Of a DNA stretch of 64,000 nucleotides, positions 47,401-62,400 are shown piece by piece. The first letter of the stretch is position 1; every line of letters starts with the position of its first letter. Source of the stretch: Trichopria drosophilae (taxonomy: Eukaryota > Arthropoda > Insecta > Hymenoptera > Diapriidae). The stretch spans positions 44,118,501 through 44,182,500 of the forward strand of contig CM059587.1 in the NCBI GenBank assembly GCA_030407085.1. Direction: 5' to 3'. The translations under genes were made by a program, and so were the position numbers. The notes under the pieces are model-generated. The model was not told where the DNA came from. It ran no database searches and was given only the letters and a program-made list of their open reading frames with translations.

Positions 47401-50400
47401 CTCACCCATCCACATGAGACCAAAGTTACGATTGGCGTCAGTTCCTTTGCATGTTGAACCGATTACCGAGGAACGTGTCTTTCTCTGCATACGGTACTAT
47501 AGTGGGAAGATAATATTTATTAGTTCAATATCAATTAATCCATTCTATATTTAACATTAATAATTGATGCACAAACATTGTGGATATGATTTCTTGAATT
47601 TATAAAAATAAATGTATAGTTTATTTAAAAATGCCTGTAATAATGCTTAAATTTTAACTAAAAAAGTCAGTTACTTTCAAAAAATCATTCACTTATGTTA
47701 TTAATGGTCATTCAGTAGAAAATTTCGGTATTCGAGCAAATGATTATTTGAATAGTAAGTAAGTAAACTTGAAACGAGCAAATGTGATTTTATATTTAAT
47801 AAGTAGAACTCAGCAACCAAGATGTTTATTTTTTATTAATTTGGCGATGTAAAGATTAATGCCTCAAGTTGCTACTTTATAATATTTCATAAATATTTCA
47901 AAAGCTTTCAGAAAAACTGATTATACGTGAATGAAAACAATACTAAGAAACTATATTCTTGTCCAGAATTGATTTCGCTAATCTAATTACATTTAAAATT
48001 TGAATGTATCAACTGACATCAAATTAATTTCGAAACTACTTTGAAATTGACGAGATTTTTTACTTGACATTGTGAATGCATTATTACAGTTATAATTTTG
48101 TATAAATCGAACAATTTTATTCTCTTTTAGACATGAACATTTCTTTCCATAAAATTACAGCTGAAATTGATCCAATTACTATGAATACTATGTTTGCATT
48201 ACTGTATGACTAGTGGACATTCCAAAATGTATTAAATTTTTACTAAAAATAACTCGGTACTTTGGGTATTATGGTACTTTAATTCATCCGCAAAGGCAAC
48301 TTTACCGTACTATATTGCATTAGTTGTAAGAAAAGTGAATATGACCGCAATGCCGGCGATAATTATCACTTTTCACACTCCTGCTGATTTGTTGCAAAAT
48401 TATCACAAATATAGCAAACAATATAAACTTTTATGCAAATAAATTATCAGATTATTCATTTGATTTCCGTAAAAATTGATACCTTTAAGTTTTGATAGCC
48501 AATGGTTATGAATATATTGCAAATTATAAAATATAAAATGGGTGATCCAATATGGCGAATGCATTTTTGGGTTCATCTAAAACTCTTTCCTTTGTGACAT
48601 TTTGGTGTCGTTTATACTCATTTCTTAATTATGCATCATATGTTATGATCGATATATTCGATTCGACATTTTCAATTTTGAAAATCAAAAGGCAACCTCG
48701 ATTATCCAGTTTCATTTTGGTCGAGTAACCTTTTAGTAATTCATTTCGCAATTTTGGACCCTGCCAATTCCGATACGCAAAAGTTTCAAATAAGAACTGT
48801 AATCAGTGACCTCGGATACTCTCGAGTAGTAAATATCAATTGTTTTCCAAGTAAGGAGAACATACCATGAGGAGAACTATATGCCTCAAAAAGTTTAACA
48901 TCAAAATTGTCATGGGGTTTATCCAATATTATCAGAATAAACCTAAAACGTAGTTGTACAATGAAATTGCAGATTGCAATTCAGGCATGTGTGAATGTGA
49001 CGTTGAAAGTTTTCTTATAGTAACAGAAAAGAATATTTTGTAAGATTCGATGGACTTGAAAACAAATCTGAGGATGCCAAACTTTTCTCCTGATGTGCGC
49101 TTGGAATGTGAAAGTTATAATCTGAAAAGTCTTACCGTAGTGTGACTGTACTCGTATCCATCGGGATTGAGAGATGGGACGATGTACCAGTCGACATTTT
49201 CCAGGAGATGTTTGTTGGCCACATTCTCCGCCAGCTGGGAAATGGCATAGAGGGCGGTCGTCGGAGCTATCCACTCCCGGGCGTGAATCCCAGCGTCGAT
49301 AAGCACTGCCGGCTTTTTATTGCCGTCACCGTTCGTGATCTTTATAGCATAGATATCGCGGCCCTCATAAGAACGCCCGATATTAATTAGCACCACGGAA
49401 TCGGCTTTTTTAATGGCCAGTGTTTTCAAGTAGGTATTGATCTGATAACATAAAATACAATTCAACCATTATGTCGCGCAACTGATAAGTCGAGTGTAAG
49501 GTGCAATCAATGATCCAGGAACAATATGAATCATCCCTCTTTCGCTGCAACAGGTGTATGCTTATAGATTGATAAATAGTAAGAAAATAAAAAAAGGTCG
49601 GCTTTATCCTATAATCTCATTGTATTAATAAATAGTTTTTTTACTAAATTATTGGTTAGTAATCACAAAGCTCGAATTTTCTTTTGGGTTTTCAGTTCAT
49701 AAAGTACAGGAAAAGAAAGCAATCGGTTATAAGAACCAAACGGATATGATTGCAAAATCCTAAAGCGGTTTGGTTTTTACAAACAAATAGATTGATTACG
49801 AGAACCGAATGTTTTCGTTTCGCTTCTAAATCACTTTTAAATAGCAACAGATTATTTACATCGAAGGACTAAAAATTGACGCTACCCAGGTAGAAATTAC
49901 CCTTAATTTCTCCACATTATATACAGTCCCTAGGAGGAAAACTCTATGTGGAAATATCCGTGTAAATTTCGGCTAGAATCTGGAAATATACCAACAAAAT
50001 ATGGAATCAGACAAGTCAACCTAGATTCTGGATCGTTTCGATATCGATTTTTCCCGATATTTGTATATCTACAGTTCGAAGTCGTATAATTAGAAATTTA
50101 ATTACATTTTTCCCGCAGATGTGTTGTCCATATGCACATGTTGAAGGTACCCTTTAAAACTAGTTTGAATTATATAAATTTTAAAAATGTAACAAAAATT
50201 GATGCTGAATGGGTTTCCTGGATTTAGTCCTGGCAGGGCGTCCTCAAACCGAGCCGGAATCTATACAGATTTTCTTACCGGAATCCCAGAAAAAGTTTCT
50301 AAAAAATTTCTAGGGCCTGGGTTGTTTCTAGACAAAATTTCGACCAGGGCAGAACATCGAACATTTACTTTTCTTTAATGCAAATTAAATGATATTTCTC

Positions 50401-53400
50401 TCTGTAAAATAATTTATTGGGATTTATACAATCCCAATAGGAGCTATTATTTTGGACATCTTTTTTGCACTGTTTGGTTTATTGGTCATATTGAAGTGGC
50501 GGCCCAAACCAAACAAGTTTGGTTGGAGGGACCTAACTATTCCATCCATACTCGGTTAAGGACCACAAATATCCAGTACAACACAGTCAATAATGACAAA
50601 ACTGTTAAAACACATAATAAATATATTCCTCAACAAACAATGTATAATTAAACAATCGAAATAAATTGTACAAAACTTAAAAGCGATTTTTTTTTATACT
50701 AAAATACACCAGTAGAAATAAGAGAGAGAAAAACGTGGCACAAATAAGGAATGACACATAAATAAATAAGAGATGATAAATAGCCAATTTTACTTTCAAA
50801 CTAAGTAGCACGATGAGTGCAAAATTTAAATTAAAATAAGAAGGCTATTAAGAAAAAGAGTTTTTATAAATAATGATAATTCTTTATATTCTTAAATATA
50901 TTTATAAATAACTCGAGCATGTGTATTCTTATTTAGTAAAATCTACTATAAGGAGATCTTCTGAACTTTTGCAAATACTACACTGAACAAAAAATTAATA
51001 ATTTTGACTAAATATGTGGTTGCCGATTAGCACGTAAATATTTAGTCAGTGCAACTGCAAATTAGTGTTCCAACTATATCATGATACCGATTCAACAACA
51101 TTTAGTTAATTCAACTAAAATGTAGTTGGCATTACTTCATATTTGTCTGGTGACAGGCATCCACATATTTGATAAATACTACTAATTTTTTCCTCAGTAT
51201 AGTTGTTCACATCAGTGCTATCATAACCATCTAAAATATATGACTACTTGTAAGAAAAGTGATTAGTTAAAACACTTGAATTGAATTAATAAAGCGAAAA
51301 CTTACATTATCAAATGTCCTGAACCATAATATTTTACGCATTATGAAAGAATAATTAAATAAAAGCACACAATATTATACTATATATAAATTTAATTTAT
51401 TTTTTAATAAATATTATATAATGTCAATCACTAATTTAAAAACTGTCGATACTAGCAAATGAAACTCAGAAGTGCTACATATATGTTATTTAATTAATCG
51501 ATAAAGCGAGTTAATGATTTTCTCATTTTTAAATCTGGTAGCATTAGATAGTATCGCGAATGACATTTTTTTTAAAAGAAAATCATTCTGCTTTATATGA
51601 AAGCAATTATAAATGTTTATACGTTTCTGACTTTTTATTTTGTTTAAAACGATAACTTACACGATATCAAAAAAAAAGGATTCGTATCGAAGCTTTTTAA
51701 TTACAAAAATAACATAAATAAAAAATTAGACATTTTTCAAATACAAATGACTTAACCAAGCTAATTCAATCATTAGCAACTTAGTTCACTTAAATTTGTG
51801 AATTTGAAGATATTCATAATATTTTAAACGTCCAAAATGCAAAATGATTACTTGTGGCAAAGAAAGTAATGTTTAGCTATTTCGACACTTTGGTAGCAAT
51901 AATACTTTATACCATTTTTCAAATCATGTTTCGTTTTCAATCATATACTCTATGCTAATAAATAATATAAGAAACGAAATCGCAAAATGAAGATGTTAAA
52001 AAATTAGGTCGCATTACATAATGTATGTTAATTTATGACAACACTGGAAATACTAACCATAAAAAACTAATAAAAATAAAACATTACGAGTAAAACAGCA
52101 TAAAAAATAAATAAAATACGTTAAATGATGATGTGTTATAAATGTGACAAAAATATAATAAATGAGGTAATGCAGGGCCGTTAGGCGGAAATTCTTTCAA
52201 ATATGAAATTAATGTCAATGCGAAAACCACTGCCATGGAACAAAGGATTATACCCATTGTTACTGAAAATGTATGTGCTATGTACCCGGATGTATTTAAA
52301 CATATATATCACGCACATATCGGGTCCTCGATCTAGCGTACATATTCATTTCTGCATATTTGCTTGAATAGCCGAAAGCAAAAATAATAACGAAAATTAG
52401 TCCAATTTAATTGTTTTGTGATTGATTAAATTTGATATTAGACTAATCTGTTCGTTCTAACATTAATAAAAGAACATTAAAGGTAGAATTAAAATAAAAA
52501 TTTGTAAAATCCCGAATTTCATCATTCAGACTTGACATTGTTAGAAAATTATAATTGGTGACATACATATTGCATACATTGGTTCCAGAGATTGGGTTTT
52601 GAATACATTCTAAAGAACTGTCGATGATCAAGTCGAAAGTTCTAATTAAATATTTGTTTCTTTATATTAATTTATTAAAGATTCTTACCTAACATTCCCT
52701 AACCAAATTTTGTTACAAATATCACTTGGGAAAGCCTAGTAAAACACTAATCTGTAAGATATACTCGTAGGGTGAACATTGAAGTGGAAACATGCACATG
52801 ACTCAGCCAATATGTAAGTGAAAATAAACTCCCTAAGAGTAGCTGATACTGTTCGTCTGAAAATTTATTGACGTTTGTCTTCAGTTATATTATATTAAAA
52901 AATAGTTGTACTTTTGGCAAGGATCAGAGTATTAATGTTTGGGACAATGATTAAAGAAATTGATACTATATAAGTATACCTTTAGAAGACCTAATGTACA
53001 GTATATTCTAGGATAAACGTAGGAAATGCCACATAATAAAAAAAATTTACTATAGTCAGAACATAACATTGTATATAAATGATTTACAAATAGTCTTAAT
53101 GATATTAGAACATTATTCATGTTTATGAAAAGAAACTTTTTCTAATTAGTGTCAAATGTTAATTATCATTCTTATAAAATTTAATATTACTTTATATATT
53201 ATCCTCTATTTATGTCTTCTTTTCCCTGAATGCAAATACTAAAGTTCAGATTAGTTGCCTGAAGGGACCCTAATTACATTGTTAAAAAATTGATGTATTC
53301 TTTATTGTATAAATCGACTATCGAAGAATTTATTCCCAAATCGCATCTCATTTCTCCACTTTTTATTTAACATTTTAACAAACTTGGCGTAACAGAAACA

Positions 53401-56400
53401 AATAAAAACAATCAATCGACATGAGCCAAAGTGCATGCTCTTCAGAATTTTACGTTCTAAGTAATTTCCGTGCGTAAAGTAGCATTTTTACGCCTACCAA
53501 AGTAATCGGGCCTAAAAGAGTCAGTGCATCTTTGAAATCTACAATACTGACCTGTAAAATATTACTTCTTGTGTGCCTTCTATACGACAAGCATCATGTC
53601 TGAAATAATTTATTTGAAAATGGCGGATCCAATATAATAACCAGTAATTTTGAAAGTTAACTAGATTTATCTGAATTCTGTTAGTCAAATTGTTTATCTT
53701 ACGTCTAAATCATTGTAACTGTCATTTTTGTTGAAAGCGACTAATTATCATTTGTTTTCAAAATCTGACTTCAGATTCGTAAACAGCAACTCCGAAAACC
53801 CCAGAGTAACAAGTTTCAAGTGAATCTGATGAATTTTTGAAAATGTCGTATACTGGATCCGCCATTTTGAATTTTCAAAATCTGAGTTCGGATTCGTAAC
53901 CAGTGACCCCGAAAATCCTCGAGTATCAATTTGTGGACAAATCTGTGTGTTTTTGTAGCCAAAAATCTGCTTGCGTCTATACTTGTCATTGACAGTTTGA
54001 GCCCTCTTGCACTATAACGTGTATACACGTCATCGACTGCCAAGGGGTTAAATAAACGATAATAATAAAATTCAAAAGGCTTTTTTCGTGTACCTTTTAA
54101 TTATTTAAAAACCTTAACAAACTTTGCTTTTTTCTTAATCAAATCGACCGATTTTACGCCGCAGATACTAAGCTCATGCCAGAGGGGCTATAAAGGAGCC
54201 TTTTCTTTAAAAAGGAAACCCAGCTTCTTTGAAATCAGTTAATTTATTTTCATTTGAATATTTTTCTTGAAATAATTGTAAATTATTAATGAATGTTAAA
54301 TATTTCATTATTTTTTGTGAATAGAGACCCGTCTCTCTCCAGCAATAGTTTTTATAATATTGTAATTCGAAAATGCGTTATAAATACGTTTACAAAAAAC
54401 TTTATTTTATCCATCATTGATCCAAATTATTATATTTTGTTTTGAATTATCAAAATAAAATATGGTTTTGATTCTAAATAATAGAAATAAGACATCTCTG
54501 ATTGCAGCTAAAAATGAGTAAATAGCAAAGGTACGATTATAACCGAATAAAAGATAATTGCGCCGAGTGGCTTTTGTACCTCTTGGATGGATCGAAAAAT
54601 TACCCAGATTCAATAATGAGAAAAACAATCGATTTGACGACGACGAAGAGTCTGCCGTCTATAATAGAGAAGAAGCACCGACGTTAACGTCAGCTAAATG
54701 CAATTTGTAAAAATAACCTGCAACCGAATCAAAGAACTGAAATTTCTGGAAAATAGTTTCTCTCGATTGCTAAGAATATGATGGTATATAGGCGTCGGAG
54801 GAAGCTCAAGAAGAGGTAGGGAAACGACCGACAAAGAGTGGGTGAGGACGAGCGAAAAACGAAAAAAGGACGAGGAGAGAGGACATTTTGAGCGAGAAAG
54901 TAGCGAATAAAGCCAATATTACGAGAAAGAGAGAGAAAGATTTCGGATGGTGGGGGAGTGGTGGACCATTGGAGGGGGAGGGTAATTTCAAGGGGGACAG
55001 AACGAGGAAGAGAAAGAGGAAAAAGAGGGAGAGAGAGAAATGGAGCTGGAGAACCGGATTTATCTTTTCTCTTGCCGTCAAGAACGAGGCCAATGAAATC
55101 AGACGTAGCGGACGTCCGAGACGCGATCGATCTCTTCTACGGCCCGACTGTAAACGTGAAAAATTGGATCTGGTGATCCACCGGAGATATCGTACCTAGC
55201 GGCGGCTAATACGTATCTATCTCTGCCCGAAGAATCGAGATTGAGCCGAAGAAGCAACCCGAAATTTCGACGGCGAGACCAAAGAACTCCGATTTTGTCG
55301 GTTCTTATCTACCGTCGTTACTCGTTGCCGTTATCACCATTATTTTCGGTTTCCGATCGCTTAAATAACGATCATCGGGAAAAGTGTTTTTTCAAATTGC
55401 GCGGCGGCGCTGCAATTTAGCGAAAAACGCGCCAAGTATGTCATTACTAGTGCGCTATCGAGAAAAGAACTAAAATTATAGCACCGTTGATTATACGGCG
55501 CTAGCGAGTGAAACCAGACGCGTCGCTGTTGCATCGGTAAGTTTGTTTTTTAATCCTACTCTTGCGTGACACACGTGGTTGGAAGCGAATTAATAATATT
55601 GCTCAGTACCGTTAGATGCTCTGGTTAGAAATCACGATTATTTCCCGGTCCCCTAGTGTCGATCGTGGGCAACTGCTAAACGGACAGCGCATGCGCGATG
55701 TACGGTGGTGTACCCGTATTTCTCTATAACTTTTTTGAAAAACATAAATTTCGAGCGGGTTCGTGATTTTTAAAGCTATTCGCTAATGTGGCAGCTTTGG
55801 AATTTCGTGAAATGACGTGTGCGTCCTACCTTTCTTTAACCACGATTATTTTCGAAACTTTCACGTGCAAATATTGACGTTTGAATGAAACAGACGACGT
55901 GCGAGATCTTATCTTTAGTTTAGCACCACTACTCAAACCGCAAAATTCAAAAAGGTAATCTCGGTAACTACGAATTTACGCGTAACTATTAGAATTATTT
56001 GAAGGATTTATTAACTCCAAGTGAGTTTATGATACGTTTCAATAACTTAATAGTACAAATTTGAATCAATTTGGCTGAAAAATTGGGTAGAATATACAGA
56101 AAAATTTTGCCAATTCCAGTAGATAATATAGTATTGAGATTTGTGCAGTTTTTCGATAGTTTTTTTTTATCAAGATAATGTTGAAATACGAACAAAAAAC
56201 TCCAGTGCAATCTAGTGACATTTTGTAAGAAACTTTTGCTACAAATTGGCCTACACAAAATAAAGGTTCGTTTCTAAAATTATTTTACAAATAATTTTAT
56301 TTGGTTTATGGAGCCATATTGAAAAATTATGGAAGGTTGTAAAATGTTTTCTGTATAAAAATAGTTCTTTTTTCTATATTGCATTCAGCAACCGCATGCG

Positions 56401-59400
56401 AATTCTCGTCAAATCTAATATACAGTCGGTAATCTATCTTCATTATAATTCTTCTACTTCATAAATAAATGAATATTAAGTAAAATAATGAAATAACATC
56501 TGGGTAACGTTTTTTGATGGTTTGAAAATATGAGAAATAATTGATATGCTAAATGTGAAATTAAATTTATTGTGACTAACTAAGAGTAATGTTTCTGTTT
56601 CTTCAATCGACCATTTTCAAATAAATTATAAACTTAATAATTTTCAAAATTTATCTTAGTTCATAGCATACATATACAGTGTCACGGGCTAAATACTTAT
56701 GACAAATACTTAAAACTGGTACCAATAAATTTTGAATATCATGTTTACATATATTATTTATTTAGCTGATAAATGATGAACTAATTTCATTTAGGAAGGC
56801 AGCATTATTATCATTTATCTTGCATTGAAACGAAACTTATTTATTTTGTCTCTAGTATCTACAATATTCACAGAAAAATAAATAGCAAAAATTATGCGAC
56901 ATATTAATGCAATTTTTCATCCTACTAAAACGTTGTCAAATCTTTCGAAAAAAATTTAAATGATATGTGGACTATTTTCAAGAGCAATAACGAATAACCT
57001 TACGAAATATTTCTTTACTATTGACTAATAATTCTTTGCTATTGGCAAAAACCTCCATAAATTATTTGTACATGAAATGAATAAAATTGGATGGTTGTTT
57101 TTAAATAGAATACCCAAAACAGATCAGTCTTAAGTCTTGTTTTTTTATTGGCCGATGTTCGATGGGGTGAAAATTAATGTTTATAGATTAAAAATAAACT
57201 TGATTTATACTGTTCCTAGCGTAAGTCGATTCTTGAACTTTTAGCAGTGATCTTAGAAAGTTCAATGTAACTGATTGTAATTATAGACAATAAAGGAAAA
57301 AATTCGTACTCAAATGGTTAAACAAATCGTTGAAATAAATTGCTCAAGTAAACTGTAATTACATAATCATTATCAGTCTGTAAACATTGCACAAATTTCA
57401 AACATCCCAACTCAAATATCACTAAAAATTATCTGTGAAAAAGCTATTTCGTATATTCTACAATGCGAAACAAAAATCTAACGTCATATTTTTTCAGTAC
57501 GAACAGATTGTGCACTTTTTATATACTTTACTGTCCATAAAAATTAAGTTATTTAATACATCATTTGAATTAAACGTAAAAAGAAACTGAAAAAATAAGA
57601 TTTTAAAAATATATCTGTAGTCGCTTTGAAAAGCCAGGTAACTTGATCTTTTTAATCTCGAGAAATTCAAAGTTTCAGAATTGCATTTAAGGCTGCGTAT
57701 ACATTATTTTTAATTATTAAATAATTCTACAATATGATATTCAATGCAAATTTTGTTCTGATAGATTCATTTAAAAAAAACCGCTCCGTTTTTTGTGTAT
57801 TCTCAATTTTTTTTTATTCCGAGTTACTTGATTTTTATTTATCCGTAATTTAATCATAATTATTCCGGAGAACATCACTGACTATAGTCGGTATGGTTCT
57901 TTTTACCATATTTTTATCATGAGAAGAAGGTTTTAATATAACTTTGTATCAATATTTGGTATTCTATCATGATTAGTGACATATCTTAATCTCTTTTACA
58001 AACATTTTTTGTTGTTAGAGAATAAATAACTTAAATTAATTTCAAGAAGGCTCATATAGTATTGCCCATAAAGAACCTATATTAACATAGTTTTGAATAA
58101 TTTTATAATTTTTAGATCATGCGCAATTAAAAAATAGTTCGCACATCGCATTAAATTATGTTTTTACGTAACATAACAAACATTATTATTTATTAAATTT
58201 AATTCATACAATCCTATACATCGTTTTAATTATGCTATTTAAATTCATTCAAAAGATTTCAAATACGTCAGGTAGGTACATAACTCATGTATTTGCAACG
58301 TAGATGCTTTTTTTTCAATCTTACGGAGTCTTTTACGTCTTGGACTATGATTTTGCACATAAATGCATGAAAGCACAATTATTTATTGTTAAGTCTGAGC
58401 AATATCACGCACCTTTTAAGGAGCGGAAAATATTCATAAACGGTAAACTGTTATAACGAGCCTAAACAATGAAGATATTGTAAAAATTATTATTAAAAAC
58501 TAATAAACATTAAATTAAACAAAGAACAATAAAAATTTAAGAAGCTCTATATTAAGAATTAATCACAAGATCAATGAAATTGCTTACCGAGTGTATTTTA
58601 ATTTTTAATCTTTTCTAATTTCGTTTTAGCTATTTTAACTTTTGACATTTGACAAACCATAACTACTTTAATAAAATCATGATATTATAAATTAAATTTG
58701 ACAAAAAGTAGATAAATTGAACATTCTAAATATTATAGAACACCTTAGACGTATCTAGAAAACTAAAATTATTGAAAATGTGTTAAAAATATATACTACA
58801 ATTTTCAAGGTATAAAAGAGACCAAATTTAAAATTAATACTATTTGTCGTGTTTCAATTATTACTTGAAAAACCGGACGTAAACTCCTGTTAGTCGTAGG
58901 CTAAAGTAAAAATAGCGAATGTTTTGACGCATAATAGAAATGTCCTATTTATTGTTTGAGTTACCTATTTATTACGCACGTACCACCGCGGCAAATGTCA
59001 CGCAGTTCATCAAAGAACAATAAAAAATTTTCGAAACTTCCGGTATAATCATTGTAAATAGCAGTTATTGTCCTGAATGCCTTTTCACGTTTGAGAAAAT
59101 ATGGATCACTAAAGTTTAATGACCCAATAATTGCAGGACTAGCCTCTAGGGGCTTTCGTAAAATTTTGACTGCAAGAGAAAAACATTTTACGTTTCATGT
59201 CTGTCAAATCTACAACTTTCTTAATACGACCGATTCGAATAATAGTGTATTAAAATAATTATAGTATTTACTTTTTGTGGTACTCAGATCGATTCATTAA
59301 ATTTCTACGAGAAAGTCTTTTAACATCTGATTGTTTACGTTACTTATTCCCCAAATATATCTGTTTACAATTTAAAAACTGATTCCGTAAATTACCAGGT

Positions 59401-62400
59401 TGTCCTAAAGAAAGATGATAATTAAATATAGAAGGCATAATTAAGGCAGTTGCGACACGGAACCAAATGGCGCTAATCGCATTCTATTCACCTATTATTA
59501 AGATTTGGTAAAACCCAAGACGATAAATCATTCTAGTCAGAATTTTTTTAAGGCTGTTTGTTTTTTGCGTAAAACCGTGTTACCTAGAAACTTTCAGTAT
59601 GCTGAAAAAAATGTGGAACCAAATCAGGCACTGAATACAAAACGAGATTCGTCTGGCCTACCTTCCTTGTCAAATACATTGCTCCATAAAAAATGCTGTA
59701 GTAGTAGTAAACACCTGCACGTATAAGTATGTACTGAATGGAATTTATTGGGCATGGTTACGTGGCAACTTGTCTTTGTGTCTAGATTCTCCAGAATTTT
59801 TTATTACAATTCTAACGTAACTCAAATGCAATGCGAACAAGTTAATTTACCTTAAAAAGTGGCATAGCAATATTTATTTCAGTCTGCAGGAGCAATTGCT
59901 ATTATCTAATAGTCAGGAAATGAAAACTTAAAAATAAACATTTCAAAATATAGCTTTGATTATGAATGTGCATCTGTATGGTAGATTTTTACCTCAACAA
60001 ACAATTGATCTACAGATCCTAGATATATAAGTTTATATGCGAATGTCCACATATTTAAAAGTTAGTTTAAGATAATTCAATGAATTGTGTATTTAATTAC
60101 AGATTGAGCAATTACTTGTTTTTACAACAGTTTGTACTTATAATACTGCAGTTTTGCTGTTTATTGAAAGGGTTGAATCAAAATTATTTTTTACTTGGTA
60201 ATAATACATTAACTTAAAATCATTGATAAAATACTTCAAAAACAAATTAAAACAGCAATATTTGCTAATTAATGAATGGATAACTAAAACTTTTAATTTA
60301 TATCTGAATGTTTGGGTAATGAAAACCCTTCAACACCCAAATCTATAACTTTTGTTCGTGAAGTTTAATTCTACGGTTTAATATTTCCAGTCCAAACTAG
60401 ATGAAAACAAAATCTGCAGTAGTTATTTTTTATTGGCTAAAGATCGCTGGTTCCTATGGTGCATGTGGAATTATATTAAATTTTAAAATAAAAAAGTTAT
60501 GTAAGATTTAGAAAAATAAAACTGAATTTTATTCGTATTTTTAATAAATTTATTGAAATTTTGTATGGGTCCTGATATTGGAATAACTAGCTATCTAATA
60601 GGATATTTCGACCAAAAAAAAATCACATACAAATTAGCGATAAAAGTACATTTTTATTTCTAATATAAAAACCATAAAGTCCAAAAAATAAACAGAATTA
60701 AATAAAAGTTGATATCCAAATATTCCACGTAAGTAAAGTCAATACTTAACAATTCAAAATGGCTTATCCAATATGGGGGACGAAATTAAAGAAAAATTAA
60801 TTTCATTTACAAGAAAATAGTTTAAGTTAGTTTTACAATTTCAATAATTAAACAAAAAATCATGATTCACAAATCATGCAACAAGCGAAGAGAATTCGAT
60901 CAATTTTTGACAATGTTGTCCGCCATGTTGGATTCAACATTTTGGATTTTTAAAAGCCGACTTAAAATTCGAGTTTAGCGTTTCAACAAAATTTGGAAAC
61001 CGGATTTTATAGAATATAGACAGATAAATATTCACTTTTATAGCCATTTTCTACCTGACATTTTGAATGCCCGTATCTGATAGAAAATTCATTTTTGAAA
61101 CATTTGTAACTTTTAAAAATATTTCCCTGCCAATTCCCGTAATAAAATTCAATAAATTAAAAATGAAGTTTTAAAAATGATTTTTTTTTAATGAGACTTT
61201 TTGGTTTGAAAATTTAATTTCCTCTATGCAAATTTGAAGTCTTACAACCAGAAGACGTCGAAGTTCAGAAGTGTTTAAAAGTCTAATATCATATTCTTTA
61301 ATATCGATAATCCGCATTAAGCTATACAAAGTTTAAAATTTGTATAGAAACTCCACTTCCTAATTTTTGAAAAAAAAAGTATTATTTACGAGATGTTTAT
61401 AATTCTTATCAAAAGGAAACAAACTCGATTAAATAGATTGTCAAATTCATACTTGTCACTTAAGGAGTTTATTCCTGTAATCATTATTTAATTTTGAACA
61501 GCTTTGATGGCGTTTCCTTTCTATTCATAAAAAATGTACTAAACATCCGAGATAGAATTCGAGTTTCGATAAAGATTTTCTATTCTTTTGAATATTTTAG
61601 GCCAGGAAATGATGTTATCAGTATACATAATCACTTTCAACCTGAAGAAGAATTTTACGATTTCTAACCTGAAATGTGAAATGGATATTCGATACAATTC
61701 AGTAATGTGATTCTAAAGTTATTAGTCTGAACTATAGCCAACTCATATCTGTATATCTTTAGTCACAACAAATTATGCTAACGATACATCAATCTTCCCT
61801 TACAATCGAAGATCACTCTAAACTTTAGTATGTTTTTCCTGCATAGACGAAATTTCAAAAATAGTTTTTACAATTTGTCAAACTTAGAAATATCTCCGGA
61901 ACGTATAAGATTAAATCCAAAGAAGGAAACTATATGAGAGAGAACGCGAGTAGTTTGCGAAATTATGTCCGACAAACTTGTGAGTAGATAGTCTACTCAT
62001 ATCCCGACTGAAATCTCGAAGATATTAAAATAGAATGTGTATATTGTAAATTCCTGAAATTCCGGAGTTGAATAATTCAATAGAAGTTTCTAATACACTC
62101 CTGAATTTTCTCCAAAATTGGTGGATTAGTTGTTATACGTGCACCAACAAGGTTTGGCTTATTGGCAAACACTGCATTTAAGATTGTTTAAGTATTCAAA
62201 TTTCGAGAATTCCAATAACGAGAATTTTAAGAGATACCTAACATTTTGATCTTTTGAATAAAGAAAATTATTATAAACAGAAAAGCCAATTCAAAATAAA
62301 TTATTACTTACCTCTGAGTGTCGCGGGAATTTTTTGAAGGTTAGAGGACTATAACTTCCTCGGTACCTTAAGAGACTTTGCTTTCTTTCTATTTCCACTT

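Larger units (their letters stand above)
49442..62311 (-). other. 12.9-kb carboxypeptidase intron 2
   Basis: Bounded by donor GTAAGT at 62311 and acceptor TATCAG at 49442, joining codons RHSE and INTYL in frame. It contains three small elements, a CpG-rich first-exon-like block (54640-55536), an unidentified open exon (58961-59169) and otherwise AT-rich DNA in which I see nothing. All other introns of the gene are 0.4-1.7 kb. Confidence 0.85.

Noticed and set aside
49142..49390. 82-codon plus-strand frame
   Set aside because: It is antisense to carboxypeptidase exon 3, whose minus-strand reading carries the zinc-binding motif.
54888..55199. 103-codon plus-strand frame rich in Arg and Lys, with overlapping frames on both strands
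   Set aside because: It comes from a GA-rich CpG island with several overlapping open frames. More consistent with an untranslated first exon.
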